Assembly: GCA_037178675.1 (NCBI GenBank)
Contig: JAYMGJ010000135.1
Location: 1-64,000 of the forward strand
DNA length: 64,000 nucleotides
Origin: Scleroderma bovista
Lineage: Eukaryota; Basidiomycota; Agaricomycetes; Boletales; Sclerodermataceae
Reading direction: 5' to 3'
Numbering within the stretch: position 1 is the stretch's first letter; the number at the start of each line of letters is the position of its first letter. The position numbers and the translations under genes were made by a program. Positions 1 through 10,490 of this stretch are shown one piece after another. A model generated the notes under the pieces. It worked only from the letters and a program-made list of their open reading frames with translations. It was not told where the DNA came from and ran no database searches.

Positions 1-16
1 ATTGCAATCATCCATT

Positions 17-540
17 CTCAGCCCACTCATGCTACTCGTGATGATAGAATATGGGCTCATTGGTATCTTAGGGACTATGCTATTTCAGCTCACTCATATT
101 ACATGGGCCCATATAATAACAGCCTGCCCATATGACATGGGATGGTATAATAGTGGCCCATCCATACCCCATGAGGAGGTCAATGTGTCAGCCCACTCGT
201 GCTACTCGGGATGATGCAATATGGGCTCACCTATACCTTAGGTGAAGGTTATTTCGGCTCACTCATGTTACACGGGACCATATAATAGCAGCCAGCCCAT
301 GTGACATGGGATGGTATAATAGTGGCCCATCCATATCCCATGAGATCGATATGTCAGCCCACTTGTGCTACTCGGGATGATGCAATATGGGCTCACCTAT
401 ACCTTAGGTGAAGGTTATTTCGGCTCACTCATGTTACACGGGACCATATAATAGCAGCCTGCCCATGTGACATGGGATGGTATAATAGTGGCCCATCCAT
501 ATCCCATGTTAGCCCAATATGGGCTCACCTGTACCTTAGG
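17..540. repeat. Tandem ~166-170 bp repeat, about 3.2 copies, rich in inverted repeats
   Basis: The landmark AGCCCACT recurs at about 20, 190 and 356, giving periods of roughly 170 and 166 bp. A truncated fourth copy ends near 540. Each unit is a string of short inverted repeats: AGCCCA...TGGGCT, TCACCTA...TAGGTGA, CCCATGT-G-ACATGGG, and an imperfect ATGGGATGG...CCATCCATATCCCAT. Copies differ by scattered substitutions. No convincing gene is present; the short frames here are repeat translations. It could be a satellite or the inside of a non-autonomous element. The left boundary lies outside the window. Confidence 0.85.
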
Positions 541-544
541 GGAC

Positions 545-1720
545 AGACCCAGGGTGGCCCCATCCTCTGGTACTCAGCCCGCGGTGGGTACTCACTTGGG
601 TAGTCAACCTGTGCTGTGTAATCAACACCAGTGGCTAGCTAACCTGCAGTGGGCAGCTAACCTGCAGTGGGTAGTCAACCCACCATGGGTGGTAGTGCAA
701 CCGCGGTTGGTAGTCAATCCGTGGTGGGGAATCACTCTACTGGGTAGTTAGCTTTGGGTGCGTAGCCAAGGGCAGTGGCTAGGTAATGGGTGGTTGGCAG
801 CTAACCCGCGGTATGCATTGAACCCACGGTATAACCTGCAGTGGGTCGTCAAGCCTGGGTAGGTACTGGTTAGACCTGGGACCTTGGTTGGTGGCCAACC
901 CGTGGTGGGTCAGCAGTAGCTAGCTAACCCGTGGTGGGTAGCCAACCCACGGTATGTATTGAACCTGCGGTGTCACCTGCATGGGATAATCAACCCACAA
1001 TGGGCGGTCACCCCTGGGTAGGTACGTGGTTGGTAGTACGACCGTGGTTGGTAGTCAACCCGCGGTGGAGAGTCATCAGTGGGTAGCTAACCCATATTGG
1101 TCAGCTAACCTGCAGCATGTATTGAACCCGCGGTGTAACCTGCAGTAGGTGGTCAACCAGGGGTAGGTACGTGGTTAAAGCTGGGACCACAGATTGTGGC
1201 CAACCCATGGTGGGTACTCACTCCACTGGTTAGTAAACCTGAACTATGTAGTCAACAAGGCCAGCTAACCCATGGTGGGCAGCTAACCCGCAGTAAGTAT
1301 TGAACCCGCGGTTTTTGCAGTGGGAGTCGACCCACAATGGGCAGTCACCCCTGGGTTGGTAGTGTGACCGCGGTGTAGTCAACCCCCGCTGTGTAGTCAA
1401 CAGTAGTGGGTGGATAACCGGTGTTGGGCAGCTAACCTGCGGTGTGACCTGCAGTGGATGGTCAACCCTGGGTAGGTACATGGTTGGAAATAGTTGCTGG
1501 CCAACCTAACCCGCGCGAGTAGTTAACCCTGGTTAGTAGTGGGCCCGTAGTGGGACCGTGGTTTGTAGTAATCCCGCGGCGTGTAGTAATCCTGCGGTGT
1601 GTGATGCCTGTATATGTATAGTCAGCTGTAGTAGTCCATCAATGGTAAGTAGTCAACCCGCGGTAGTCAACCCCAGTAGTTCACCCGCGGTAATGGAGCC
1701 AGTTCTGCTGGTAGGTTGAT
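545..1720. repeat. Degenerate GC-rich minisatellite with higher-order period
   Basis: Short motifs such as GTAGTCAACCCGCGGT, GGGTAGCTAACCCG and ACCTGCAGTGGG alternate for over 1.1 kb. Many copies contain CCGCGG or CCATGG cores, so both strands read alike. A higher-order pattern is visible. The landmark ATTGAACC recurs at about 816, 958, 1121 and 1299 (spacing 142, 163, 178), each time followed by an ACCTGCAGTGG-like stretch and CCTGGGTAGGTA. The order decays towards 1700. No gene is supported. Confidence 0.8.
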
Positions 1721-1736
1721 TAGATTCGTTCCTACT

Positions 1737-2050
1737 GTATGCAGTAGTATCTATTTTTGCTAGCCCACCCCATACCTTTGCATTCCAGTAAATCTGGGCT
1801 CATCCATTAATGTGCACCCAGTAAGATTGTGGCCCACCAAGATGTCATGATGACAATTCCTATATCCCTACCACAACCCCTCCTTAACTACCACCATAGC
1901 CCACCCATATCACATGGTAAAAAAATCATAGTGTGTAAGCCCACCCGTATTACTCGGTGATACTCCATCCATGGGCTCCTGTCCACTGGCCCGTGACACT
2001 CGGCCGATTTTCACCTTCGGGTGGCCGTGTAAGACGGGACAAGGTAGGTA
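1737..2050. repeat. Diverged relatives of the left-hand repeat unit
   Basis: AGCCCACC...TGGGCTC and GGCCCACC motifs, plus an AGCCCACCCGTATTACTCGG stretch at about 1938, resemble the unit of 17-540 after many changes. The minisatellite is therefore flanked on both sides by related sequence. This stretch abuts the 5' end of the next gene and may contain its promoter and first exon; I could not place either. Confidence 0.5.
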
Positions 2051-2056
2051 CATTAT

Positions 2057-3669
2057 GTGAGCAAACGGAGACGCTTCTCTGACTCCAAGGACGAACTGCA
2101 ACCAGTTTCTGCCAGCCTCTCGCAATCAAGGAGTGGTGGCAACAATCCTCCCATCGCTGGATCCACGACGCTTGAGCCTTCTCGTATACAGCAGATGAAG
2201 AAAATCGCACAGAAGATGGCTGAAGACAGCGGTGTTCCCATTGAGAAATTGAAACCGTTCATTGAGGTATGTTGTATCACTACGCACGTCAATTGTTCTA
2301 ATCAGTTGCCACGCAGCTCGGCGATGTTTTCCTAATGCTGGTAGACATCAAAGTGTCTCTACTTCATTTGGTTCCGGATGACGAGACGGACACGTCTGCG
2401 GCCAAAAGCCTCATCAACTCAAAAGACTTTTCCGTAAGTCGTTTGTATTTTTAAACTACATTCAAGTTTATTTCCATCATGTCAGAGTTTCCTCAAAAGC
2501 AGACTTTTTGCTTGCCTGCTGTCGCCCAATCTCACAGCATATCTGACTGATGCTAACCCTCACATCATGGTAAGTCGCTACTAACTTTAGGTTACTTCTA
2601 CTCACGCAGTTACAGGAGTTTATTCAGCAACATATGGATGTGTTCAAGGTCACAAAGATTATGTTCAAGGACCTGGAAGTTCACGTGTTTCTCGGAAAAA
2701 TGGTTGCAAGGTTGTTGACGACCATCCGAGGCCAGATCAAGAGCGGGGTAAGTGCTACCGCAATATTTTGATCTTGCTAACTTCCATTTAAGCTGGTCAA
2801 GTCGCTTTTCCGTCGCTCAAGCATCATGGATGTCCTTCAGTGCCTTACTCGTTCCAGTTGCAGTCATATTGATATTGACGCTTCGCACTGGCATCGCGCC
2901 GCATTTTTAGTAAGTCGTCAAAAATAGCTACTGATTTTCTACTAAACAATGACCATTCCAGCATACTTGCCTCCGAATTTTCCTGATGAATCTCCACGAC
3001 TTTCAAGATCATCCGCTCACAGAACTTTACTCCCCTTCCATCATAGATTTCATGTGCCCTACTCTTCGCGTATACGTTTCAGGACGGCTCAGCTTTGACA
3101 TTGAAGTGGTGAACAACAATATGGATAATGCTGATACTGATGAGTCGCCTGACTTTCAAGGCATGCCAGTTGAAGGCGCAGATGATGAACCACACATGTC
3201 TGATGACGATGCGGAGGGGATTTCTGACGATGAACATTCTGCGGAGGTCAACAATGATGCTGGATTCCAGGAGGGCTTGGCCGCAGACAGAGACGGAGGG
3301 AGTGACGAGGAGGATAATTTCCACTATACCCCTGAGGGTTCTGAATCACCCATAAATTTCCGCCCCAAGGACTATTGGAAATATGCTGACGCTTGTCTCG
3401 ATGCCGTCCAGAGGCGTGCCCATAAGGCGTCGTCAAACAAGGATGAATATCAGATCGCGTATGCAAGGTAAGTTATTGTCTACAGTTATTGTACAAAGCT
3501 AATTTTCTACAGCATCTTCGTCCAATATCTTCAGGCGGATCTTTGCGATTTTCCTGGCCGCAAGAAAGTTCTCAAGTTGCTGAAGTCAGATGTCCAGGAT
3601 GTTATCGCTGCCACTGACACCAATAGCACATCTTGGCAGAACACTATCCAGTCGCAATTAGTCTGGTGA
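2057..3669 (+). CDS. Unrecognised multi-exon protein with acidic C-terminal region (start unresolved)
   Basis: At least seven exons can be joined with GT-AG introns of 50-60 nt. The first visible exon encodes SKRRRFSDSKDELQPVSAS and a helix ending KLKPFIE. Later exons give LGDVFLMLVDIKVSLLHLV, a run with TAYLTDANPH, LEVHVFLGKMVARLLTTIRG, and a last long exon. From about 3120 this last exon is very acidic (DNADTDESPDF...SDDDAEGISDDEHSAE) before a conserved-looking end, IFVQYLQADLCDFPGRKKVL, and stop at 3667-3669. The frame at 2057 opens with GTG, not ATG, and an ATG two bases upstream is followed at once by a stop. The true start must therefore lie in an upstream exon, or the gene is 5'-truncated by the repeats. 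I do not recognise the family; it resembles lineage-specific basidiomycete proteins. The nuclear-type basic start and acidic region hint at a nuclear role, which is inference only. Confidence 0.6.
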
Positions 3670-5740
3670 ATGCTAGATCTTTTTTTACAATCCTTCGCAC
3701 CATCTCTTTCAACCCTTCCCCCATTTTAATTACTACATCGTAGATACTATTGTGTTATGCCGCTCGAATGACAGTGATTTGTTTGTGTTTTATTTGTTGC
3801 AGAGGTGATACACCCATGACATATGATGGATGACATTAAGCCAACATACCCTCAACAATGTTGAACAGACATAATACATTGACACACCCATGACAATGGC
3901 ACCACAGTACAAACTAACTATCCACAGGGTGATATCACTGCTACAAACTTCCGGGACACTGAATAAATGTCCCTGTCTGCATGAAAAATTAACTACATTG
4001 CTCGACACCGAATCTGAGCCGTGTTTACATACTCCGAACCTGACTGAGAGCCCAGGGAGACCAGATTAGGTGATGCTACTAAGTTCAATTCCAATAACCT
4101 AAGGCACACACGCGTGGAAAAGTACAAGATTGACTGAACCGTGGCGTCAGCTGGACACCTGCCGTGGTTGACATAATCCTGATGTCTTCGGCAACTGGCC
4201 GTGTACTGAAGACATATTTGTCTGCGCTTAGTTTGTAGTAGTGGTTGTTCGGCTCTTCAAAGTTCCAAGCAAGGTAGTAGTTGCCGGCTGGCGTGAAGGT
4301 GACACTGAAAAGTAGTGCCCACCAGATCAGTGCCAGTGGCACTGATTCAGGCAACATCAGTGCCAATGGCGCTGATTTTCAGCGCGTTTACTTCCCACAG
4401 TGGTAGTGCACTTGTATATAGTACTACTATAGAAGATTTGCATTGACTCCCCAGCTCAGTTTGTTCACATTCTCCATCTCACATGTTACATTATAATTCA
4501 TAATAGTCTGATACCCCATTCGCCCTCCTAGCCTCCGCTGGCATACCGTCGGCAAAGCGAAGGGACCTCACACCTTGTTCTCTGACTGGCGTTCTCCTTC
4601 CTTTAAATACCACCTCCAGTGAACACGCCATCATCTAGTCTACTTGTACTCCCCTCCCTTCCCCGTACCCGGCTGTATAAGCTGTGTGTGGCATACAGGG
4701 TGCTTCGCTGAAGGAAGGTTGTCCTAGCTTGGAGGGCCTTCTCTTAACAGTCTTGGATGAGATCGTGATGTCGCCAAAAGCTGCTGCTCACCGTGGCCCG
4801 GCAGGCATCACGCCTTGTGCCAATCTGTGGGCACTGGAATACCGGTTGACGGGCTCTTCACTGCGAGTACAGGTAGGTGGTAGAACGTCACTCAGGTTGT
4901 GTCGCCAAACATCCAGAAGGTTGTTCACCTTTCTTTTGGCAAGGAGCGCCCTGAGAAGACTTCGCAAGTTGACACGGCATATATCCCGCGCTCCGCTCCA
5001 TCCTTGAACAGGAGTTGATAATGCTTTCACGCAGTGACTGATGCTGAATATGTATCCGTCTTGCGCCAGTCAAGACTCAGCGCATAATGTTATGTACTAG
5101 CCAGCAGACCAGTTCCTTCCCAAAACGGTATGGTGCAAATGTGAGTGTTCCGTGGTCGAGAAGAAGGTCATAAGTTTTTGCATTCCACGGGATCCAATTC
5201 AAGAAGTGATCAACGATTTCGATCAATCCTCAGTAATTTGGTAGGTATCATAGGCAAACGTTGCTGAACAAAGGTTACCAGCGGCTGAGCGCCTCTTCAG
5301 ACTCAATCTCTCGAACTCAGTTCGAACTTGTTTCGTCGACTTGTGGAATATATTGCACCTTGTATTGTGGCTTCTCGCCGATTCTACACCGCTCTACATA
5401 TTCGACTTTGATGGAATAAAGGTGGGGCATTCATGGTTATTGCCGTGTCACTGATCTGGTGGTTTTTCGTATGTTGTTAACTTATAATTTTCGCGCAGAG
5501 TTTTGTCGATAGCTCTACGTTTTACCTGACGTTAGCTGAGGAAGCTTGAAGGAAATGTGCCAGCTGTTGTCCTGAGGGTCTTTCAACTCCAAATCTGAAT
5601 ATACTATATGATTCATGTTCGAACCGTTTCTCATGCGCGCGCAAGTACATCGGACACAGCGACCCAACAGGTATAGATCGAAAGACAAGATTAGACACAC
5701 AGTTTTATCTGCAGCCAGCTCCAGATAAGACTCCTTCCTA
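3670..5740. other. Gene-poor interval
   Basis: No open frame here has ATG, codon coherence and recognisable domains together. A minus-strand frame from an ATG at 4357 to 4085 (about 90 aa, containing TPAGNYYLAWNFEEPNNHYY) is the best candidate and could be a gene fragment, but no family is evident. A plus-strand frame at 4684-5007 begins with GTG and has no support. A palindrome cluster sits at 4326-4385. Confidence 0.5.
4326..4385. repeat. Cluster of three short inverted repeats
   Basis: 4326-4346 is a perfect odd palindrome with arms ATCAGTGCCA / TGGCACTGAT around one G. 4356-4376 repeats it with one arm mismatch (TGGCGCTGAT) around an A. 4369-4385 forms an overlapping hairpin, GCGCTGA-TTT-TCAGCGC. 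The two 21-bp palindromes start 30 bp apart. Possible roles are a dimeric protein-binding site or the end of a small transposon; neither is shown. Confidence 0.7.
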
Positions 5741-7371
5741 TCATCTTACAGCGACGCTGGGACGCCTTGTAATGGCCCAGACCTCTACACGGACATTCCG
5801 GATTTTGTTCACTATCTTGACACATATCATGCCACGGCAGCCATCGAAAGCAATTGCTGACTGAGTATGAACGTCATTGGAAATGGGTAACGGGGAAGAC
5901 TCGTGGCACCGGATGTGGTCATTTTCACTCTCGATGGAAAACAACACGAGACTGCCAGTCTTGGTGTTATAAACACCGCGTGCGCATTCATCCGGTCCAG
6001 CTTCTAGCCACCATCCCTTCTCCGCAGGCATGTGAAGGAGATGAATGAGTTCGTATGTGGGAATACCCGTCGTTCCGCCCTCTACTTTGTCTAGAGTCAA
6101 TCGCACGGCAGCCAAAGTGGCATCCTCGCCACGACAATTGGAGCTCTTGCGCCCGACCAGTGTGACCTTTGTGACTCCAGACGTGGATGTGCAATCACAC
6201 ATCACCCGCACATTGGAGAGGACGATGTCATCCAGTTTGGCGAAGTGAGAGTAGGATAGGAAGGTCTTGTCAGAAGAGATGGGACATGCTAGAAGGATCG
6301 TCTCAAGGTCACCGGGGGCTTTCAAAAAGGAGTATAGAATCAAGAGGTAGGACTTGGACATAATGTATTCGGCATGGTAGAAGGTGGAATACTAGATTGA
6401 CATCAGATGATCGAACAGTGGGAATGGCCAGTTCTCACCTTCTGATAGTCAGAGGGTAAAGGCGGAAGCTTTCGGGGTCGCAACGTCCTGAAGTCATAGA
6501 TCATAGGTTGAACGCGAACGAAATTGCTTTTGGGTTTGATAACCAGAAGAGAAGGCCCGATCGCAACGTCCGCCGCACCAGGGTGACTCCCCGATAGGTC
6601 ATAATGCAACAGCTGTTCAACCATGGGGCCGCTGTAGTCATTAACAGACACCCTACAAATGTTCCTATCGTTGGATATGAGCCAATTGAACTATTTAAAT
6701 AATAGCGAGCAGAACCTACACTTTCCGCGACGACGTGCCAACTTGGGTCTCAGTAACAAGGAACGTCAAAGGATCACCATTAGAATTTGATGTAGTCACA
6801 CATCGGAAGAACGTGGCCACGAGATGGGGCTTGTAAAATAAAATCGGCTGTGGCTGTGGCTTCTCCCACATGTCATAGTAAACTGCGAGCGACGGGTTTG
6901 CAGCAATGAGCCACCTGCCCTTGAGGAGGTGGCAGTAATTCGGTGGGTCGACCATGGAAGTAGTGGAACTTCTTATGAACTCGAATTTCGTGGGGCCTGG
7001 AGGCCAGTTTGCGGAAACTCTAGCGGTCGAGATCAAGATCTTACGCAAATCCATGGTGTGCTGGCTGTAAAAAGGCCCAGGAGGACGAACCATCTTTGTG
7101 GAGCGATACAATGTTCTCCACAACAAATCATCCTTTAGCAAGTGCCACAGCAATCTAGATGCCTGCGAGTGGTTAGCGCTTGTAAAGAAAACAGTACGCA
7201 TTCACTGACTTGGGACAGTGAGACCAGGTCCAGAAGAGGTAACCAGAAAGCGATCATTAGGAGTATTTCTTGGGGTAAATGCTGCAAGCTGGTGAATTGA
7301 GTATGTCGTCCTTTGATCATCGCTTGGAGCGTTAGTGGTGTGACAGATCTTCGAGTCATTGTGTTTGACAT
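5741..7371 (-). CDS. F-box domain protein, 489 aa
   Basis: Four exons: 7371-7210, 7162-6720, 6652-6439, 6391-5741. The lengths sum to 1470 nt (490 codons), and the introns are 47, 67 and 47 nt. The N-terminal F-box reads LQHLPQEILLMIAFWLPLLD (about residues 28-47) and, across intron 1, SLSQASRLLWHLLKDDLLWR, the usual leucine-rich pattern ending in LW. F-box proteins recruit substrates to SCF (Skp1-cullin) ubiquitin ligases. The remaining ~400 residues have no clear LRR or WD repeat, though a beta-rich substrate domain is likely. The first donor is GTCAGT. Basidiomycete genomes carry large, fast-evolving F-box families, so the target cannot be predicted. The ATG at 7371 precedes the F-box by about 27 residues. 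Confidence 0.8.
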
Positions 7372-8205
7372 TCTTCATGTTGCTCGTGTGCACAATGCTT
7401 TTATCAACGAAGTGAATACCAAGCGGTGTCACTGCATGCCTGGTCGAGAGGTCGAACGAACTTCGGAGCAGACAGAGAAAGCACAGCCGCTGATAAACAG
7501 TCCAAGCTGCTAAAGCATTAGCTAATCGAATTTAACAGTACAGCACCAGGTCTCACTAGCACTCCTCCTCATAATAATATCTGGCTTCCATCGGCTTCCA
7601 TCCAGATCACCCGAAGAAATGAGCGCCCAATGACAACCCATAAAACCCGTTAAACGCTCGTGGGCGTGGGCTTTTGTCAAGACTCAGACTGTTAGTCGCT
7701 ACTCTCACTTTGAGTTAATGTTGATTGGGCCACTCCATTCCAATTGCCAAGTTGTGCAGAGTATACGTTGCTGTTGAGTGGGGTAGTCGATCATGCACAT
7801 GATCGACAACAATGTCTCGTAGGGTCGTAGTGATTTATGTAATACCCCTCCACAGGAAGTGTCCATCCAGTGAAGCATGGAAAGCAAGCACGAGATAGCA
7901 GATAGGATATGTATATAGGAACAGCTATAGGATGTAAAACCACTCCATAGGCCAACTATAAATAATGGAAACGGTAAGGAACGGCATTGCCGAAAGCCAT
8001 GTACTCGAAAGCTTAGGTTAGTAGAACGGGATGTGTATGTATGTAGAATTAAGTACGCGAGCCAGGGAAAGGCTGGTTACATATGGAGGACAACAGCAGA
8101 GAAAGAGTGGGGTACTACAAGCGGGTATGATAACTCGGGATAGGACAAAAAACTAACAGCCAGACTTACATTCACATGTTCATTCGCTTTGAAATTCAAA
8201 TCGTC
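7372..8205. other. Intergenic between two minus-strand genes
   Basis: Expected to contain the F-box gene promoter and the bZIP 3' UTR. No coding chain, tRNA or repeat was seen. Confidence 0.5.
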
Positions 8206-10356
8206 TCAATTCATCTTCTTCCCTAGCGTCAAGCTTCGCATCGACTCCTCCAGAATATCCGTCAGTGCAGCAGTACAGCACTGTCCCCCAGATTTGGACT
8301 TCTCCGAACCTTTGACCTTCTGTGCAGTCGATACTGGCAAAGTGGCCGACAAAGAGCCAGGCTGGGCAGGCTCTACATCCACAACCTTGAGCACAGCCCT
8401 GCCCTCCAAAACTTTGCGAACTTTCTCCGTATCCCATTGTTTACCCATAGTGGCAGAAGTAGGCGTGAGATGTGTCAATGAACTTGCTGAGGAAGAACCA
8501 GAGAAGGCATCCCAGAATGCCTGGCCAAGTTTTCCGAGTAGGGTCTGACTCGCAAGGGCAGCGATGACCGCCTGCTCGCGAGTAGGACCGGTAGGGATAT
8601 CGTAAAGGGAAGATGACGACCGTGTGGGTGGAGGAGGCGATGGCGATGATGGATATGCACCAGCGCCAAGCCCAACAGCAGATGCCTTCGGCGATAGCAT
8701 CCCGCCCACCTTCGTCGGTCCCATGAAGAAGTGCGGCCGAAGCCCACTCGCGAGTCCACTCGGTGCCATCGGGGGAGAGCTTGGGGGTGTGTGGGTCTGT
8801 TGTGCATGGGCATACTGTTGAGCTGCCATTTTTCCCCACAGCTGCATGCGATATGCATCGAGCGACTTGAGCGTGAAAGGGTTGGCGTCAGTAAATGCAT
8901 CAAATGCACCTATGCCGCCCAATTGATTGAGATTGGGGTTGATGTTTGTGGAACCTTTCTTCTCGATGAGACTGTGTTGTGCAATGGGATTGAGGCCAGG
9001 GTTGATATTCTCTTGGAGTGTCCTTGAGCGAATGGTTTCCTCGTAGAATATCGAGGGTTGGAGAATCGGGTTGCTGGAAGCTGATGAGGCTTTGGATGCC
9101 AACACAGCGATCGGTGGTATGAAGGTAGTGTGCACGGGGGTGACACCCATGCCACCAAGGCCACCCCAGAAGGCCCTGTTGCCAAGACGAGGTGAGGTAG
9201 GTAGATCCTTTTGGGTGTTGGGGGTGACGATCGAAGAACTGGAACTGCTAGCTACTGCATTGGAAGTGGATGCAATAGGAGGCGAGGCAGGGGACGGAAG
9301 GAGTTCCGCGGGAGGAGGGAGGTCTGGTAGCCCCCGTCCCTCGAGTAGACACTTTTTGAGAGCAGAAATTTCCTGTCGGAGAGCAATGTTCTCGGATCTT
9401 GAAGAGCCGAGTTCGGAACGAATAGCATCGATGAGGCGATCGCGCTCTGCGATATCGCCCTCGAGAGTGGTGATGTACTCTGTTGGAGGAGGAAAGTCAA
9501 CAAAAGGGGAAGTGAAAGGAACGGTAAGAGAAGGAAGAGAAAGCTGACCCTTGCGTCGGACACGAAAATTTCGTGCACTGATCTTGTTGCGGAGTTGCCT
9601 CTTCTCCTTGCTAGACATTTTCTTGTACTCTTCTGGACTTGGGCGCCAATCCTCTGGTTCGAGGATTTTGAGCGGGGCGGGGTCTTTCTTGGACTTCGTG
9701 TCCTTGGCTGTGTTCTCCTTGTCGGTGGTGGCGGATGTCTTCTTGACGCCACCTGAGAGAACGGTGCCCTTGCGGGACACCTTCGCACGTGCGGTGGATT
9801 TGGCAGATGTTGAAGGAGGATCTTCCTCCCTTTCTTCCTCTTCTTCAAGAGGGGCATGTGACGTGGAAGAGTAATATTCTTCCTCGTCGAAGTCAGAGAG
9901 TGCCCTCGAGGTGGCAGGGGTCCCTACCAACTGTGGGTCGATACCGAAGCTAGGTTGAGGGGAGTGGGAGTAGCCCGTGGGAGATGTGGGAGATGAGGAA
10001 GCATCTGGTGAAATAGATATGGTGGCAGATGGGGCCAAGTTGATACCTGAGCTGCCTGGGTTGGTGAGAAAGTCGTATGGCGAGACTGCGGGTGGCAAGG
10101 AGGGAGCCTTTGAGAAGTCGTCATCCATGAAGAAACTGAAGAACGGATCGTCTGATGCAGATGCATGTTGTATGGATGCAGCGGAGAAGAACGGCGGGGG
10201 AGTGGGCGGCATGCTTTGGAAGGGAAAGGGAGAGCGAGGAGAGGCCGACGACTGGGAGCCCGAGGCGCTGAGGGCGGGCTGTACGGGGGCGCTGAGTGCG
10301 TCGAGGTTGAAGAAGTCGTCGAGCGACGGATCGAACGAGAGCTGGAGCGACTCCAT
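8206..10356 (-). CDS. bZIP transcription factor, 693 aa when spliced
   Basis: The basic region reads KEKRQLRNKISARNFRVRRK, with the N-x7-R bZIP signature. It continues after an intron as EYITTLEGDIAERDRLIDAI and a heptad zipper (LGSSRSENIALRQEISALKK). The intron at 9548-9480 is 69 nt (donor GTCAGC, acceptor AACAG). It is in frame and has no stop, so the unspliced frame runs 716 codons without interruption. Splicing restores the invariant spacing between basic region and zipper. Upstream are acidic, Ser/Pro-rich segments and a basic stretch (KVSRKGTVLSGGVKKTS). Downstream is a long Ser/Ala/Pro-rich region, probably for transactivation. It should be a sequence-specific DNA-binding dimer in the nucleus. 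The target genes and exact ortholog are not clear to me. It is divergent from TRM4 with only 134 bp between start codons. Confidence 0.88.
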   Translation of the reverse strand: MESLQLSFDPSLDDFFNLDALSAPVQPALSASGSQSSASPRSPFPFQSMPPTPPPFFSAASIQHASASDDPFFSFFMDDDFSKAPSLPPAVSPYDFLTNPGSSGINLAPSATISISPDASSSPTSPTGYSHSPQPSFGIDPQLVGTPATSRALSDFDEEEYYSSTSHAPLEEEEEREEDPPSTSAKSTARAKVSRKGTVLSGGVKKTSATTDKENTAKDTKSKKDPAPLKILEPEDWRPSPEEYKKMSSKEKRQLRNKISARNFRVRRKGQLSLPSLTVPFTSPFVDFPPPTEYITTLEGDIAERDRLIDAIRSELGSSRSENIALRQEISALKKCLLEGRGLPDLPPPAELLPSPASPPIASTSNAVASSSSSSIVTPNTQKDLPTSPRLGNRAFWGGLGGMGVTPVHTTFIPPIAVLASKASSASSNPILQPSIFYEETIRSRTLQENINPGLNPIAQHSLIEKKGSTNINPNLNQLGGIGAFDAFTDANPFTLKSLDAYRMQLWGKMAAQQYAHAQQTHTPPSSPPMAPSGLASGLRPHFFMGPTKVGGMLSPKASAVGLGAGAYPSSPSPPPPTRSSSSLYDIPTGPTREQAVIAALASQTLLGKLGQAFWDAFSGSSSASSLTHLTPTSATMGKQWDTEKVRKVLEGRAVLKVVDVEPAQPGSLSATLPVSTAQKVKGSEKSKSGGQCCTAALTDILEESMRSLTLGKKMN

Positions 10357-10490
10357 GGCTGCGGGGAGAGATAAGAGATGGTTGGAGTGAAAAAGCGTAG
10401 TGGGTCGCCGTGGCTCGAATCGCGATTATGTCAGCTGCGGCCGCGTAAGCACGGCATCGACGGAACCCAGAATGACTCATCCGTCCTCTC
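10357..10490. promoter_or_regulatory. 134-bp divergent promoter between bZIP gene and TRM4
   Basis: The start codons of the minus-strand bZIP gene (10356) and plus-strand TRM4 (10491) are separated by 134 bp, which must hold both 5' UTRs and promoters. The stretch includes TCGAATCGCGATTATG and a GCGGCCGCG block. No TATA box is obvious. Confidence 0.55.

Noticed and set aside
17..1720. CRISPR-like array
   Set aside because: Repeats are contiguous and degenerate without unique spacers of fixed length, and the genome is eukaryotic.
4684..5007. Frame beginning MCGIQ, reminiscent of class II glutamine amidotransferases
   Set aside because: It opens with GTG, the similarity stops after four residues, and no further motif or splice partner is present.
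9480..9548. Reading the bZIP gene as one intronless 716-codon frame
   Set aside because: It would insert 23 residues between basic region and zipper, breaking an invariant spacing; splice sites are present.
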